A DNA stretch of 33,327 nt from an uncultured Clostridia bacterium (GCA_934476675.1 CAKSOE010000034.1:1-33327); one strand, 5' to 3'; positions 1-9,338 are shown, counted from the stretch's first letter. Translations and numbers: made by a program. Notes: generated from the sequence alone by a model not told the origin.

Positions 1-153
1 CATTTGAAACGCTGTGAACGATTTTTGCCGCCGCTTTTGCCGAGAAAGATAAACGGAGTCTTGTCCAATGGGCACAGTGGAGTTCCGTATTCATCAAAAT
101 TAATGCCGTTAGGTTTGGTGTTGCGGCGGTTCAGAGGAATACAAACGCGATTA
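1..153 (-). pseudogene. Transposase fragment (DDE type), runs off the left edge
   Basis: These 153 bases match 9730-9882 with only four mismatches that I can count, so this is a second copy of the transposase encoded on the minus strand at 9360-10091. Read on the minus strand it gives the middle of that protein, including the stretch NRVCIPLNRRNTKPNGI and the FLGKSGGKNRSQ segment. Similarity stops abruptly at position 153, where the 5' part of the gene is missing. The 3' part lies outside the window, so its state is unknown. The catalytic D of the DSAFDSYDNY motif lies in the missing part, so this copy cannot be active. Confidence 0.85.
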
Positions 154-182
154 CAGAGATATATTGGACACGCTGTAAACAG

Positions 183-214
183 AACCTGCCGCGGATTATA
201 TGCGGCAGGTTTTT
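183..214 (+). terminator. Intrinsic terminator
   Basis: A perfect 10-bp stem (AACCTGCCGC at 183-192 with GCGGCAGGTT at 202-211), a 9-nt loop and a T run (210-214). It would end transcription of whatever gene was upstream before the IS remnant arrived, and it insulates the promoter at 294. Confidence 0.85.
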
Positions 215-293
215 AAAGTATTAGAATTTATTTTTTTTGAAATTTCATAATGTGTATAATATTAAAACAGATAATACAAAAAATAAAAATATA

Positions 294-322
294 TTGCATA
301 ATGAAACACAATGTGGTATAAT
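294..322 (+). promoter_or_regulatory. Sigma-A promoter for the protease unit
   Basis: TTGCAT at 294-299 and TATAAT at 317-322 are separated by exactly 17 bp, close to the sigma-A consensus. Transcription should start near 329, giving a leader of about 150 nt before the gene at 477. That leader holds a small ORF and a terminator. Confidence 0.8.
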
Positions 323-373
323 ATTACAAGAAGGAGTGAAGCGGACGACAGGTAAATATACGGAGGAAATGAC

Positions 374-418
374 ATGGAAGAACCATTCATAAAACGGCAA
401 ACAAAGCTTGCTGCATAA
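374..418 (+). CDS. Putative 14-aa leader peptide
   Basis: ATG at 374 follows a strong Shine-Dalgarno GGAGG (362-366) with 7 nt spacing and encodes MEEPFIKRQTKLAA before TAA at 416. The codons for residues 7-11 form the 5' arm of the intrinsic terminator at 391-447, and the stop codon lies in the terminator loop. A ribosome that translates to the stop would cover the 5' arm, so translation of the peptide could control read-through into the genes at 477-8988. There is no obvious run of a single amino acid that would identify a sensed nutrient. Existence as a translated ORF is inferred from the RBS and position only. Confidence 0.5.
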   Translation: MEEPFIKRQTKLAA

Positions 419-447
419 GCAGATAGTTTTTGTTTGCCGTTTTTTTA
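391..447 (+). terminator. Intrinsic terminator inside the leader (possible attenuator)
   Basis: A perfect 15-bp stem (391-405 with 429-443), a 23-nt loop, and a T run at 440-447. It lies between the promoter at 294-322 and the first structural gene at 477, so it must be bypassed for the protease unit to be expressed. The 5' arm is inside the 14-codon leader ORF, the usual geometry of translation-linked attenuation. A small GCTT/AAGC hairpin can also form inside the loop. Confidence 0.8.
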
Positions 448-476
448 TACAAATGATACGATGAACGGAGGGTATT

Positions 477-1484
477 ATGAAACGAAAATTTATCAACTTA
501 ATTATCACGTTAATTTTTTTATGCAGTACAGCGGTATATGCGCAGGAGAGTTATGCCGATGTTCCGGTGAAGGTATATCAATACATAAACGGAGCGGAAG
601 ACGTAATCTATACAGGAACGCTCGGCGGTTATGATAACGGCAAATGGTCGGAAATAGACGTAACGGAAATGAATATGCTTACAATAGTAAAATGGAACGG
701 CAGTGGATTTGATGAAAATTTCAATCCGATATATATTCAGGCATTAAGCCGATTTGACATAACAGAAGATGAGACGGGCAATTTTACGTATCAAAATATA
801 TCAAACAACAATACGGAAAGTGACGAAATGAATTCATGCAATGAGCTTGTTATAAGAAATGCGGAAATAAAGCGAGGGGACGGTACTAAGGTAAATTCAC
901 TGAAAAACAATGCAGCAGTAACCTCAATATCTATTGTAAATACATCAGGAAGAAATATTTTAGCAGTGATGTATGCGGTGTTGTACGAAAACGGAATATT
1001 AAAAAATGTTATGCCTGTGGAAATTACCAACACCGCCGATTCGGACAGCATTACAAATTACAGCATGAATATACCATTGAATGAAATAACGGAAAACAGC
1101 AGTTTAAAGCTTATGATGTGGGATAAAGAAACATTAAGACCATATAGCGTTCCGTTAAATATTCGACCGGAATACAGTATTCAAGTTTCCGCAGTTATGA
1201 ATCAGATGTATACATTACCTATAACGGCAAGAACTTCCAATAAAAAATTTAAAGTCAAATATGATAATACATATTTTGAAATTGATAATTTATGCGTAGG
1301 AGCATCAAATAAAATTACGGCACCCGGCGTGGCAACGGATTTAATAGAAATCAATTCAGTATCTGGCGGAGAAAGCATATTTACATTTAACGGAGAGCAA
1401 ACGGAAGAGAGCATAAATTATATTTCACTGAAAGCTTTAAGGACAGGAGAAATTATAATAAGCGTATATGATTTGGAGGAATAA
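477..1484 (+). CDS. Exported protein of unknown function with WDKETLRPY module
   Basis: A 335-aa protein with a clear Sec signal peptide (MKRKF, a hydrophobic core, then a VYA-QE cleavage site near residues 22-23) and no membrane anchor or SLH domain. ATG at 477 follows a GGAGG at 466-470. The N-terminal 110 residues look beta-rich and match no family I know. Residues about 120-225 carry a module that recurs in the window: a strand with AVMYAVLYENGILKNV, then LKLMMWDKETLRPYS. Related segments occur at the end of the 25060 and 31051 proteins and in the middle of the 27592 protein. The gene is 5 bp upstream of the giant subtilase and surely shares its transcript. A partner, substrate or surface-presentation role is possible, but nothing in the sequence decides this. 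Confidence 0.85.
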   Translation: MKRKFINLIITLIFLCSTAVYAQESYADVPVKVYQYINGAEDVIYTGTLGGYDNGKWSEIDVTEMNMLTIVKWNGSGFDENFNPIYIQALSRFDITEDETGNFTYQNISNNNTESDEMNSCNELVIRNAEIKRGDGTKVNSLKNNAAVTSISIVNTSGRNILAVMYAVLYENGILKNVMPVEITNTADSDSITNYSMNIPLNEITENSSLKLMMWDKETLRPYSVPLNIRPEYSIQVSAVMNQMYTLPITARTSNKKFKVKYDNTYFEIDNLCVGASNKITAPGVATDLIEINSVSGGESIFTFNGEQTEESINYISLKALRTGEIIISVYDLEE

Positions 1485-1489
1485 TTGCT

Positions 1490-4400
1490 ATGTTGAAAAA
1501 AAGAATAGTATCTTTGCTTATGACAGCAGCTGTTGCAATTACATATGTTCCAATACCGGTATCGGCAGAAAATAACAAGCAGACTGTCGAATACATAGTA
1601 AAATACAAGGCACAGTCATCGGCAATGCAGAATATGGATGCTGATGCGATTCAGATATTGGATGAAATCGAATCGGATAATGAGAATATCGTTACACAAT
1701 TAATATCAATAGATACCTATGATACGGATGAAACCCTTAAAGAATTAAATAATACAGATGAAATTATCTTAGCCGAACCCAACAGTACAGTGTATGCAAT
1801 GGCAGAACCGGAATTTTCAAAGCAATGGGCATTAAACGGCGTTTATGGAATAAATCCGGAAAAGGCATGGGAACTTTCAAAGGGCGAAGGAGTAACAGTG
1901 GCGGTAATTGATACAGGAGTGGATATAAATCATTGCGATTTAACAGATAATATTTTCACCAATGAATCGGAAATTCAAGACGGACTTGATAATGACGGTA
2001 ACGGATATAAAGACGATATTCATGGATGGAATTTTTCGGATTACACAGATGCAGAAAATAACGGAAATAATTCGGTGTATGAGAATGCGGAGGAGGATAC
2101 ACACGGAACTCATATTGCAGGAATTATTTCTGCGGAATTGAATGAAACGGGTATTGCGGGAGTTGCACCCGAGGCGAAGATTTTGCCGGTAAAATTTATG
2201 AAAGGTGATAAAGGAACACTGTTCAATGCAATAAAATCAATAGAATATGCCGAAATGATGGGCGCAAGAATTGCTAATTGCAGTTGGGGAATTGAGCGTT
2301 ACTCACAGTTTTTGTATGATGCCATTAATAACAGTGATATGCTGTTTGTTTGTGCCGCCGGAAATGACGGAAATAATATGCAGGAATATCCATGTTATCC
2401 GGCAGCATATAATGCTGATAATATAATTTCAGTTGCCGCCTCGGATGAGAACGGAAAGCTGGCAGAGTTTTCAAATTACGGCGCGGGAACAGACATCGCA
2501 GCACCGGGAAAAAATATATACAGTACACTGCCGGAAAACAGCTATGGTATGCTTGACGGTACTTCTATGGCAGCTCCGTTTGTTTCGGGAGCAGCGGCGT
2601 TACTTTTAAGCATCAATGCGGAGTTGACAGCAGAGGAAATTAGTGGTAGAATTATACAAACGGCTGTTAACAGCGGACAGGAAAGTAAAATACCGGGAAG
2701 TATTGCAGATGTTTCTCGGTTGTTGCTGACGAGTGTAATTCCGGCTGATTATGCTGATGAAAAATACGGCAGCAATATTGTTACGGTTAATGGTGATATA
2801 TATTCGGTCGGAGGCTATGACGGTGCGGAATATTCGGGGGCAATAGACAGATTTAATCCGGCAGACAACACATGGCATAAGGTGACGGATATTCCGAATG
2901 TAACAGTTGATTTCGGAATTGCGGCATATAATGATAAAATATATATTATCGGAGGATTTAACGAAGCACCGACAGATTATGTTCAGATATATGACCCGGC
3001 GAGCGGAGTATGGACGAACGGAGCGGCAATGCCAAAACGTTTAAGCGGCTTTGCCTGCGGACAACTGGATGATGAAATATATGTATTCGGCGGTTCGGGA
3101 ATGGATGGATACCGCAAAAGCGTGTATAAGTATAATATATCAAACAATACATGGCAGACAATGAATGATATGCCGTATAAGACTGCATATGCAAGCGCTG
3201 CCATGGTTAAAAGTACAATATATATTATCGGCGGAAGCAATGAAAACGGGGTTCTTGATGAAATTTATGCTTATAACAGCAGCGGTGATGAATTTAACTA
3301 TGTATCAAAATTAAATGTATGCCGCAGAAGCTGTGCAGTGGCAGTGATGAATGACCGTGTTTATATATTCGGAGGAAGTAACAGCTATAATGCGCAGGGA
3401 ATAAATAAACTTTTGGAATATAAAAACGCGGAAGGTGCATATGCGGAATCGTTAACAGATACCGTTGAAGTGTTTATCCCGGATAAAAAGACGTGTAGTA
3501 TCGCATACAGGCTGCCAAAACCGATAATGGGAATGTCAGCTTTGAACTATTTTGATAATATCTATTTAATGGGCGGCTGGAGCGGTGCTTATGAAAAGAA
3601 TGTGAGAAAATATTTTGGAGCAGCCGTTCCTAAGAGCATAAGCGTGAGAACATCGGATAACAGTTTAAAAATTAAATGGAATCCGGTATCGGGAGCAACC
3701 GCATACAAGGTGGAAATTGATGGAACAGTCTATGAAACGGAAGACAATGTTTATGTATTAACGGTTTCGGGCGATGATGAACATAAAATCAGAGTACAGG
3801 CAATATCAGGCAGTGAACAGTCATTATGGAGTGATTATATATTCCACTGTTCAAATTCGACTATGTCTGATGCTAAGGTGATAGCAGTCAATTCGCAAAC
3901 TAATGATAAGCTGTATAAAACAGGTCAGATAAGGTGGTATAAAATAGATAATGCAGAATCGGGTAAGCTGACCGTATCGCTTAAAGATGTACCGCAAAAT
4001 TGCAGCTATCTTATTCAGATTTGCAATACGAGCGGAGAGGTTATAGCAACGGGAGAGGACTTGCTTGGAGTACAGACAATGAAAAATGTGGTTTTAAGTC
4101 CGTATCCGTATTATATTAAGGTCACGTCATTGTATGGCGGTGATGAAAATACGGCATATAACTTGGTTTGTGCATTTGTCACTTCATCAGAGGAAAACAT
4201 TCCGGACAGAGTCAGAAGCGCATTTCTGAAACCGTCGGGATTGGAGGATTTATCGGCAGAAAACGGAATGATGCCGTTGTCGGAATACGACGGCAGTGAA
4301 ACTCCCGTATCGGAGACGGAAACAAAGAGACAAACAAGGTATGGAACAACGGGCGGAGAATGCGGCAGCAAGGAGTATGTACCGGAAACAGTTGATTCGG

Positions 4401-7400
4401 ATGATGAAATGATGTCGGTAATGAGCATAAAGAATTATACCGAAGAAACAGGGGTTTTGAACTCTGAGGGAAGCACGGCAACGGGCAGCATTACCGTGCC
4501 TAAATACACCCCGTCAAGTTCTCAGATGTGTAAAGTGGCAATTGAGGTTGTGCCGGAAGTTGTTTCTGATGTAATCCAAATTGAATGGACGGGTAAAAAC
4601 ACTGAATATAATAACTTTTGGTATCTGTTTAATGAGCAAAACGGAAATTTCGTATATTATCTCACAGCGCGAATAGGGCGTTTGTCACAGGATAATATAT
4701 ATAATTATAAAGTAACCTTAACTCATAAAACAAATGGGTCATCGGGAAGATATACCATAAGAAAGTATATTATATGTGACAGCAGTAATAATGAGGACTA
4801 TAACAACAGCGTATGCGGAAATGAAACACCCAGGTATGCGGAATCGGCAGTACCGGCAAGAAATTCAAGTATTGAAAAAACAGGAAAAATAGATCATCCG
4901 TATGACAGGGATTATTACTATATAACAGCGTCTTCGGACGAGAAGATTACGGCGTATCTGGAATCGCCAAGCGGTAAAAAATACAGTGTTTCAATTTTTG
5001 ATAACAGATGCAGCAGTGATGAACAAAAAGTTTCCGAATTTATGAGCGGAGTAACCGATGATGGCATCTCCTATGCAACAATAAAAGGAAAAACTTCGGC
5101 GTCAATAAAATATTGTATAAGGGTTGGCAGTGAGGACGGTTCTTTTTCATATGATGATACCTATACGCTGCATGTGTATCGATATGACATATCAAAGCTC
5201 GGAAGCATAGAAATGAATAATTCTTTTGATGCGGCGGACGGATTAAAAACCAAAACCGCAGCCTATATCGGAACAACTTCAAAGATAGCGGCACCGATAA
5301 GCTTTTGTATAGATTCGCCGATAGATGTGGACTACTATGCTGTTGATATGTCAGCAGGAGAAAAACTCAGTGTAAAGATGGATTTGCCGTCAACATATAA
5401 TGATACAACTGAAAAATATAGGATTGAAATATACAGCGACGTAAGAAGAACGGACGAAAATATTACTTATACGTCACGAAGTTATAATAATCCCGACACA
5501 TCAAAATCAAAATATGTAACGCTTGTGGCAGATACGGCAGGTACATATTATGTTGCGGTTAAAAGTCTTACACGAAAATACCATTATTTAAAGCATGGAA
5601 CATTAACGATTACCAAAACCGCAGCCGCTTGCATGGATAGTTATGAGACCAAAGGAGAAGAATGTTCCAATGATTTTGCAAGAATTACGGTAATGTTATT
5701 GTTGGGATATGAATTCTTTGTGGACGGTTGTACAAGCGTGCAGGCACCTGTGAATGCGAATTTTGATAATGAGCTGGATGTGGATTGGTATAAGTTTGAA
5801 AACGGCAGCGAATCCAAAACTGCTGTTATTGCTATGGAGGGGGAAAATACATCCTCAGCCGCAGGAGTGATTGTTCTCGATTCGGAGTTTGACTTGCTTA
5901 CGGCAGGAGTCAGCGGAAATACATATACGTTTACGCCGAATGAAACATATTATATTGCAGCATTTGTTAAAGATAATAAATATACTGAAATGATGAATGA
6001 CAGAAATTACAGTATATCGGTCAGCTTGAGCGAATTGAGAAGCGATTTGGTATTCAAGCCGCTTGACTGGGGAACGTTTTTGTATGATAATAGTCCGGAA
6101 CATTTGCTGGAAATGGATTTGGCTGATGAAGATTTAGGAAATAGAGTGTTAATAAATGCCGAAAATTTATCCGGGGTAGTAGATATAGCAACATCACATT
6201 TGATAAGACCCGAAACCGTAAATGCGAGCCGAGCAAATAGAACTGTAAGCTTCGATTATTTACTTTATAACAGTGGAAGTGAAGAAGCAGTAGTTACTCT
6301 TGAGAGATATGGTATGCAAACTCCATATTATAACAGGGGAGAAAGTGAGACAGATAATGATTTTGCGTGCGTTCAGGCGTGGAGCGATTATGTAGAATGT
6401 GATTTGAATGAGGATAAATTCATTGGTAATGTTTTATCATCAGAAGATTGGAAATACAAATCATATAAACATAATAGTAAATATGGAAACATCAAAGAAA
6501 AAGTAGGAAGCGGGGGAAGTATAAAATTACAGCCGGGTGAAATTAAATGGTTATTAGGCGATGTGCGACCTACGATTGACGTCAGAAATACGGGATATCC
6601 ATTTTTCATGATTTCTAGGATTAATATTAAAGGAACAGTAGATTTGATGTCATTGGCTTTTAATAATATCAATAATGTTCATACACCAAGAGCGGCAAAG
6701 CTTTATCCAACATTGGCAGAAAGAACAGGTGCAGAAATTAATGAAGAAAGTGATATTGAGGATAAATGCAAAGGAATTTCGAACAGTGTGGCAGAAACGG
6801 AAAGTGAAATAGTTTGGGACATTAATGAAGACAGTATATCATATAGACCGACTATTTATAACTTATGGAACGATTTTAAAGGACATACGGTTTATAAATA
6901 CGATGATGTTGTGGCGGATATAAGAGGAAAAAGAGATCTGTGGAACATTGAATCTTGTTACATATGGTATACACATATAAATCCAACAAATGACGAGAAG
7001 AATTATCATAGAGGTGTCGGCACGGATATGTTGGAATTCACTTTGAATGATGAGAATCATTATTGGAAGTTGGATACTATACATAAAAAAGCAGTGTATG
7101 GAAATGGTGTTATTAAGCATTCAGATATAGCAGATAGGGGGTACACAGCTGAAGCAATATCAATGGGAAATTTTAGTGTTATAGAACGGTATAAGATAAC
7201 TCTGAATAATAATACAGATAAAATGAAGCATATAACATATTTAACTAATACATCAACAACATTTATTTATAGTTATTTTGTTAATGGAGAGTATGGATAT
7301 AATATGAAATGCCCTACATCTAAATTTTACGGTGATAAATTACGAATGCAGGATATATTATCCGTAGACTTAGAGCCATATGCAACTACAAATATAATTC

Positions 7401-7462
7401 TTGAAGTTACAATTCCTAATATAGGTACAGGTGGTATTGCGAATGCATTGTATGTCGAGTAA
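1490..7462 (+). CDS. Giant secreted subtilisin-like (S8) protease with Kelch and PPC-like repeats
   Basis: A 1990-aa exported serine endopeptidase. A signal peptide (about residues 1-26) is followed by an I9-like propeptide (about 27-112) and an S8 domain (about 115-415). The catalytic triad is D141 (VIDTGVD), H205 (DTHGTHIAG) and S359 (GTSMAAPFVSG), with oxyanion N292 (AAGND). A DNDGNGYKDDIHGWNF calcium-type loop is typical of thermitase- and fervidolysin-like subtilases. Next come Kelch repeats (about 430-710, repeated IYIIGG or VYIFGG), an Fn3-like domain (about 714-790), and four PPC-like beta domains (about 794-890, 1117-1230, 1243-1380, 1391-1510). The last 480 residues are unrecognised. 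There is no SLH domain or LPXTG, so surface retention, if any, must use another route. GGAGG at 1477-1481 precedes ATG 1490. The substrate is unknown. Confidence 0.93.
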   Translation: MLKKRIVSLLMTAAVAITYVPIPVSAENNKQTVEYIVKYKAQSSAMQNMDADAIQILDEIESDNENIVTQLISIDTYDTDETLKELNNTDEIILAEPNSTVYAMAEPEFSKQWALNGVYGINPEKAWELSKGEGVTVAVIDTGVDINHCDLTDNIFTNESEIQDGLDNDGNGYKDDIHGWNFSDYTDAENNGNNSVYENAEEDTHGTHIAGIISAELNETGIAGVAPEAKILPVKFMKGDKGTLFNAIKSIEYAEMMGARIANCSWGIERYSQFLYDAINNSDMLFVCAAGNDGNNMQEYPCYPAAYNADNIISVAASDENGKLAEFSNYGAGTDIAAPGKNIYSTLPENSYGMLDGTSMAAPFVSGAAALLLSINAELTAEEISGRIIQTAVNSGQESKIPGSIADVSRLLLTSVIPADYADEKYGSNIVTVNGDIYSVGGYDGAEYSGAIDRFNPADNTWHKVTDIPNVTVDFGIAAYNDKIYIIGGFNEAPTDYVQIYDPASGVWTNGAAMPKRLSGFACGQLDDEIYVFGGSGMDGYRKSVYKYNISNNTWQTMNDMPYKTAYASAAMVKSTIYIIGGSNENGVLDEIYAYNSSGDEFNYVSKLNVCRRSCAVAVMNDRVYIFGGSNSYNAQGINKLLEYKNAEGAYAESLTDTVEVFIPDKKTCSIAYRLPKPIMGMSALNYFDNIYLMGGWSGAYEKNVRKYFGAAVPKSISVRTSDNSLKIKWNPVSGATAYKVEIDGTVYETEDNVYVLTVSGDDEHKIRVQAISGSEQSLWSDYIFHCSNSTMSDAKVIAVNSQTNDKLYKTGQIRWYKIDNAESGKLTVSLKDVPQNCSYLIQICNTSGEVIATGEDLLGVQTMKNVVLSPYPYYIKVTSLYGGDENTAYNLVCAFVTSSEENIPDRVRSAFLKPSGLEDLSAENGMMPLSEYDGSETPVSETETKRQTRYGTTGGECGSKEYVPETVDSDDEMMSVMSIKNYTEETGVLNSEGSTATGSITVPKYTPSSSQMCKVAIEVVPEVVSDVIQIEWTGKNTEYNNFWYLFNEQNGNFVYYLTARIGRLSQDNIYNYKVTLTHKTNGSSGRYTIRKYIICDSSNNEDYNNSVCGNETPRYAESAVPARNSSIEKTGKIDHPYDRDYYYITASSDEKITAYLESPSGKKYSVSIFDNRCSSDEQKVSEFMSGVTDDGISYATIKGKTSASIKYCIRVGSEDGSFSYDDTYTLHVYRYDISKLGSIEMNNSFDAADGLKTKTAAYIGTTSKIAAPISFCIDSPIDVDYYAVDMSAGEKLSVKMDLPSTYNDTTEKYRIEIYSDVRRTDENITYTSRSYNNPDTSKSKYVTLVADTAGTYYVAVKSLTRKYHYLKHGTLTITKTAAACMDSYETKGEECSNDFARITVMLLLGYEFFVDGCTSVQAPVNANFDNELDVDWYKFENGSESKTAVIAMEGENTSSAAGVIVLDSEFDLLTAGVSGNTYTFTPNETYYIAAFVKDNKYTEMMNDRNYSISVSLSELRSDLVFKPLDWGTFLYDNSPEHLLEMDLADEDLGNRVLINAENLSGVVDIATSHLIRPETVNASRANRTVSFDYLLYNSGSEEAVVTLERYGMQTPYYNRGESETDNDFACVQAWSDYVECDLNEDKFIGNVLSSEDWKYKSYKHNSKYGNIKEKVGSGGSIKLQPGEIKWLLGDVRPTIDVRNTGYPFFMISRINIKGTVDLMSLAFNNINNVHTPRAAKLYPTLAERTGAEINEESDIEDKCKGISNSVAETESEIVWDINEDSISYRPTIYNLWNDFKGHTVYKYDDVVADIRGKRDLWNIESCYIWYTHINPTNDEKNYHRGVGTDMLEFTLNDENHYWKLDTIHKKAVYGNGVIKHSDIADRGYTAEAISMGNFSVIERYKITLNNNTDKMKHITYLTNTSTTFIYSYFVNGEYGYNMKCPTSKFYGDKLRMQDILSVDLEPYATTNIILEVTIPNIGTGGIANALYVE

Positions 7463-7476
7463 AGGGAGGAATAAAA

Positions 7477-8988
7477 ATGAGAAATATAGTCAAATTATTA
7501 GGCGTGTTTTTTACAGTAATGCTGTTTCTTTCTGGAGTAGTATATGCGGAAGAATTTCCAACACTGCCCGAACGGGGAAATTCACATTATGCGATTTATA
7601 GTGAAAGAGCAAGAGATAACAGAACGGAATTGGTATATTACGATATAAATTATGAAAAGGAAGGAGATGTTTTAGTTCTGTCAGATTCGTTGCAGCTGTG
7701 GGATAACAGAAAGCTGTCAAATGTGAGACGCTGGTATCTTAGTAATAATCAGTGGGTCGAGTGTGAGAATGAAAAATATACAATAGGTGTAGAACCGGGA
7801 CGGATATTTGAAACGGATATTGAAATTTTAGATTTAAATTCGGAAATGCTTGAATGGGAAAAAATAAATAAACAGTATCCCGAACCCGTAACAAAGAGAT
7901 ATTGGGATGGCAATAATTTCATACGATTTGTAACAGACGGAAATTTGAAGATAAAAGTGTCTTCGGATGGAATTGGCGGGGATTTGTATGAAAGTCATAT
8001 TACGGGATATATTCAAGATGTATATAATATAGGAAACGGATTTATTGTATTTACAGAGCCAATGTGGAACAATGATAAAATACAGTTAAATACTATGTAT
8101 ACATATGACTATAAATATGATTTGATTGCACAAAATGACTTGAACGGAAATAATAGTTTTATAGGAAGAAAAAATAATGACATTTACATTTTAAACTCTA
8201 ATCGGAACGGTGATAAATATTATAAGACATCGGATGGGATTGAGTGGACAGAGGTTGACAAACCTGAAATATCGGATTTAAAGCATGAATACGATAACAG
8301 TAAGGTAAAGTTCAATGGGTATAATGAATATCAAATTAATATAAATAATGAATACTATGGTATTAATTTTGAAGATGACGATGTAGGACATAATATTATT
8401 TATCATTTCGAGAATAAATTCGGATATTATATCACAACTAAAAATTATGGATATAAAACGATTATTTCTAATGGAGATATAATGAATGTATCGCGTGATA
8501 AAGAATATCTATCGCTTGATGGTGTAAACGGCTTTTTGATGCCGGATGCAGATTTAAATGCAATGTGGGCAACGGATGAGTATTTTTATATAGATGCTGA
8601 TAAAAATACATATTATAGACTACCGATGCAAAAATTAAGCGGCACAGTAAAAGTGGTTTGTAATGGGAATGTTCTTGCGTTTACAACACTGCCTACGATT
8701 GAGAATGACAGAACGCTTGTGCCTATGAGATTCTTATTTGAGCAAATGGGCGCTGATGTGGACTGGGACAATGCTACTCAAACAGCCATAGTCAAAAAAC
8801 AAGGTGATACAATATCATTTTCCATAAATGACACCGAAGCAAAAGTAAATAATACAGTAAAAACAATGGATGTTCCGGCAAGGCTTATCAATGATAAAAC
8901 AATGATACCATTAAGATTTTTGTCGGAAGAATTGGGATATAGCGTACAGTGGGATGGAGAAACAAGAACTGTTACGATAACAGATTAA
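7477..8988 (+). CDS. Exported protein with C-terminal copper-amine-oxidase-N-like domain
   Basis: A 503-aa protein with a Sec signal peptide (hydrophobic core FFTVMLFLSGVVYA, cleavage before EEFPT). Residues about 389-503 form a copper amine oxidase N-terminal-like domain (PF07833 type), seen from the two half-repeats LVPMRFLFEQMGADVDW and MIPLRFLSEELGYSVQW. This is a non-catalytic module common on secreted clostridial proteins and probably used for cell-surface attachment or protein contact. The central 350 residues are rich in Asn, Tyr, Asp and Lys, look like a beta-propeller or other repeat fold, and are unassigned. The start is ATG 7477 after GGGAGG with 6-8 nt spacing, 14 bp after the subtilase stop. 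The gene looks more AT-rich by eye than the transporter locus. Its first 180 bases are duplicated at 9044. Confidence 0.88.
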   Translation: MRNIVKLLGVFFTVMLFLSGVVYAEEFPTLPERGNSHYAIYSERARDNRTELVYYDINYEKEGDVLVLSDSLQLWDNRKLSNVRRWYLSNNQWVECENEKYTIGVEPGRIFETDIEILDLNSEMLEWEKINKQYPEPVTKRYWDGNNFIRFVTDGNLKIKVSSDGIGGDLYESHITGYIQDVYNIGNGFIVFTEPMWNNDKIQLNTMYTYDYKYDLIAQNDLNGNNSFIGRKNNDIYILNSNRNGDKYYKTSDGIEWTEVDKPEISDLKHEYDNSKVKFNGYNEYQININNEYYGINFEDDDVGHNIIYHFENKFGYYITTKNYGYKTIISNGDIMNVSRDKEYLSLDGVNGFLMPDADLNAMWATDEYFYIDADKNTYYRLPMQKLSGTVKVVCNGNVLAFTTLPTIENDRTLVPMRFLFEQMGADVDWDNATQTAIVKKQGDTISFSINDTEAKVNNTVKTMDVPARLINDKTMIPLRFLSEELGYSVQWDGETRTVTITD

Positions 8989-8994
8989 AGTATG

Positions 8995-9028
8995 CTGCTG
9001 TGGCTTTGAAAAAGAGCCACAGCAGTTT
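8995..9028 (+). terminator. Hairpin terminator after the protease unit
   Basis: A perfect 11-bp stem (CTGCTGTGGCT at 8995-9005 with AGCCACAGCAG at 9015-9025), followed by only three T. The T run is weak, but it sits directly after the stop codon at 8988, so it is the likely end of the 477-8988 transcript. Confidence 0.65.
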
Positions 9029-9043
9029 GGGGGAAGAATAAAA

Positions 9044-9247
9044 ATGAGAAATATAGTCATAGGCGTGTTTTTTACAGTAATGCTGTTTCTTTCTGGAGTA
9101 GTATATGCGGAAGAATTTCCAACACTGCCCGAACGGGGAAATTCACATTATTTTATTTATAGTGAAAGAGCAAGAGATAACAGAACGGAATTGGTATATT
9201 ACGATATAAATTATGAAATAGATGATTGTAAAATTAACAAAAATTAA
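9044..9247 (+). pseudogene. Truncated duplicate of the 7477 gene start
   Basis: The 67-aa ORF repeats the RBS region, signal peptide and first residues of the protein at 7477. From 9044 to 9218 the DNA follows 7477-7658 almost exactly. The differences I see are one deletion of six bases after codon 5 (removing two residues) and a GCG to TTT change (Ala to Phe). After 9218 the match stops, and nine unrelated codons lead to a TAA. The signal peptide (MRNIVIGVFFTVMLFLSGVVYA) is intact, so the product could still be exported as a peptide of about 47 residues, but no functional domain remains. The copy lies between the parental gene and a transposase remnant, so it is best read as a recombination scar. 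Confidence 0.75.
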
Positions 9248-9311
9248 GCAACAAAACAATCTTCTAAGAGAAAGAGGTTAGTTATGGAAAGAAAAACATA
9301 AAGTCAGGCAG

Positions 9312-9338
9312 CAAAATAAGGCGGTAACAAGACCCGCC
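9312..9338 (-). terminator. Possible terminator after the transposase
   Basis: A GGCGG/CCGCC 5-bp stem (9320-9324 and 9334-9338). Read on the minus strand it is followed by a T-rich stretch (TTATTTTGC). It lies 22 bases past the transposase stop codon at 9360 and probably belongs to the old element. Confidence 0.45.

Noticed and set aside
158..178. Possible tail of an older plus-strand gene (DILDTL then TAA) just before the terminator at 183
   Set aside because: The position before a terminator is suggestive of a gene end cut by the transposase fragment, but six residues cannot support a gene call.
4..216. A 70-codon plus-strand open frame at the left edge
   Set aside because: It runs antisense to the transposase fragment and then through a terminator hairpin; not a gene.
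9283..9300. Five-codon ORF (MERKT) between the truncated duplicate and the transposase
   Set aside because: Too short, with no context; regarded as scar sequence.
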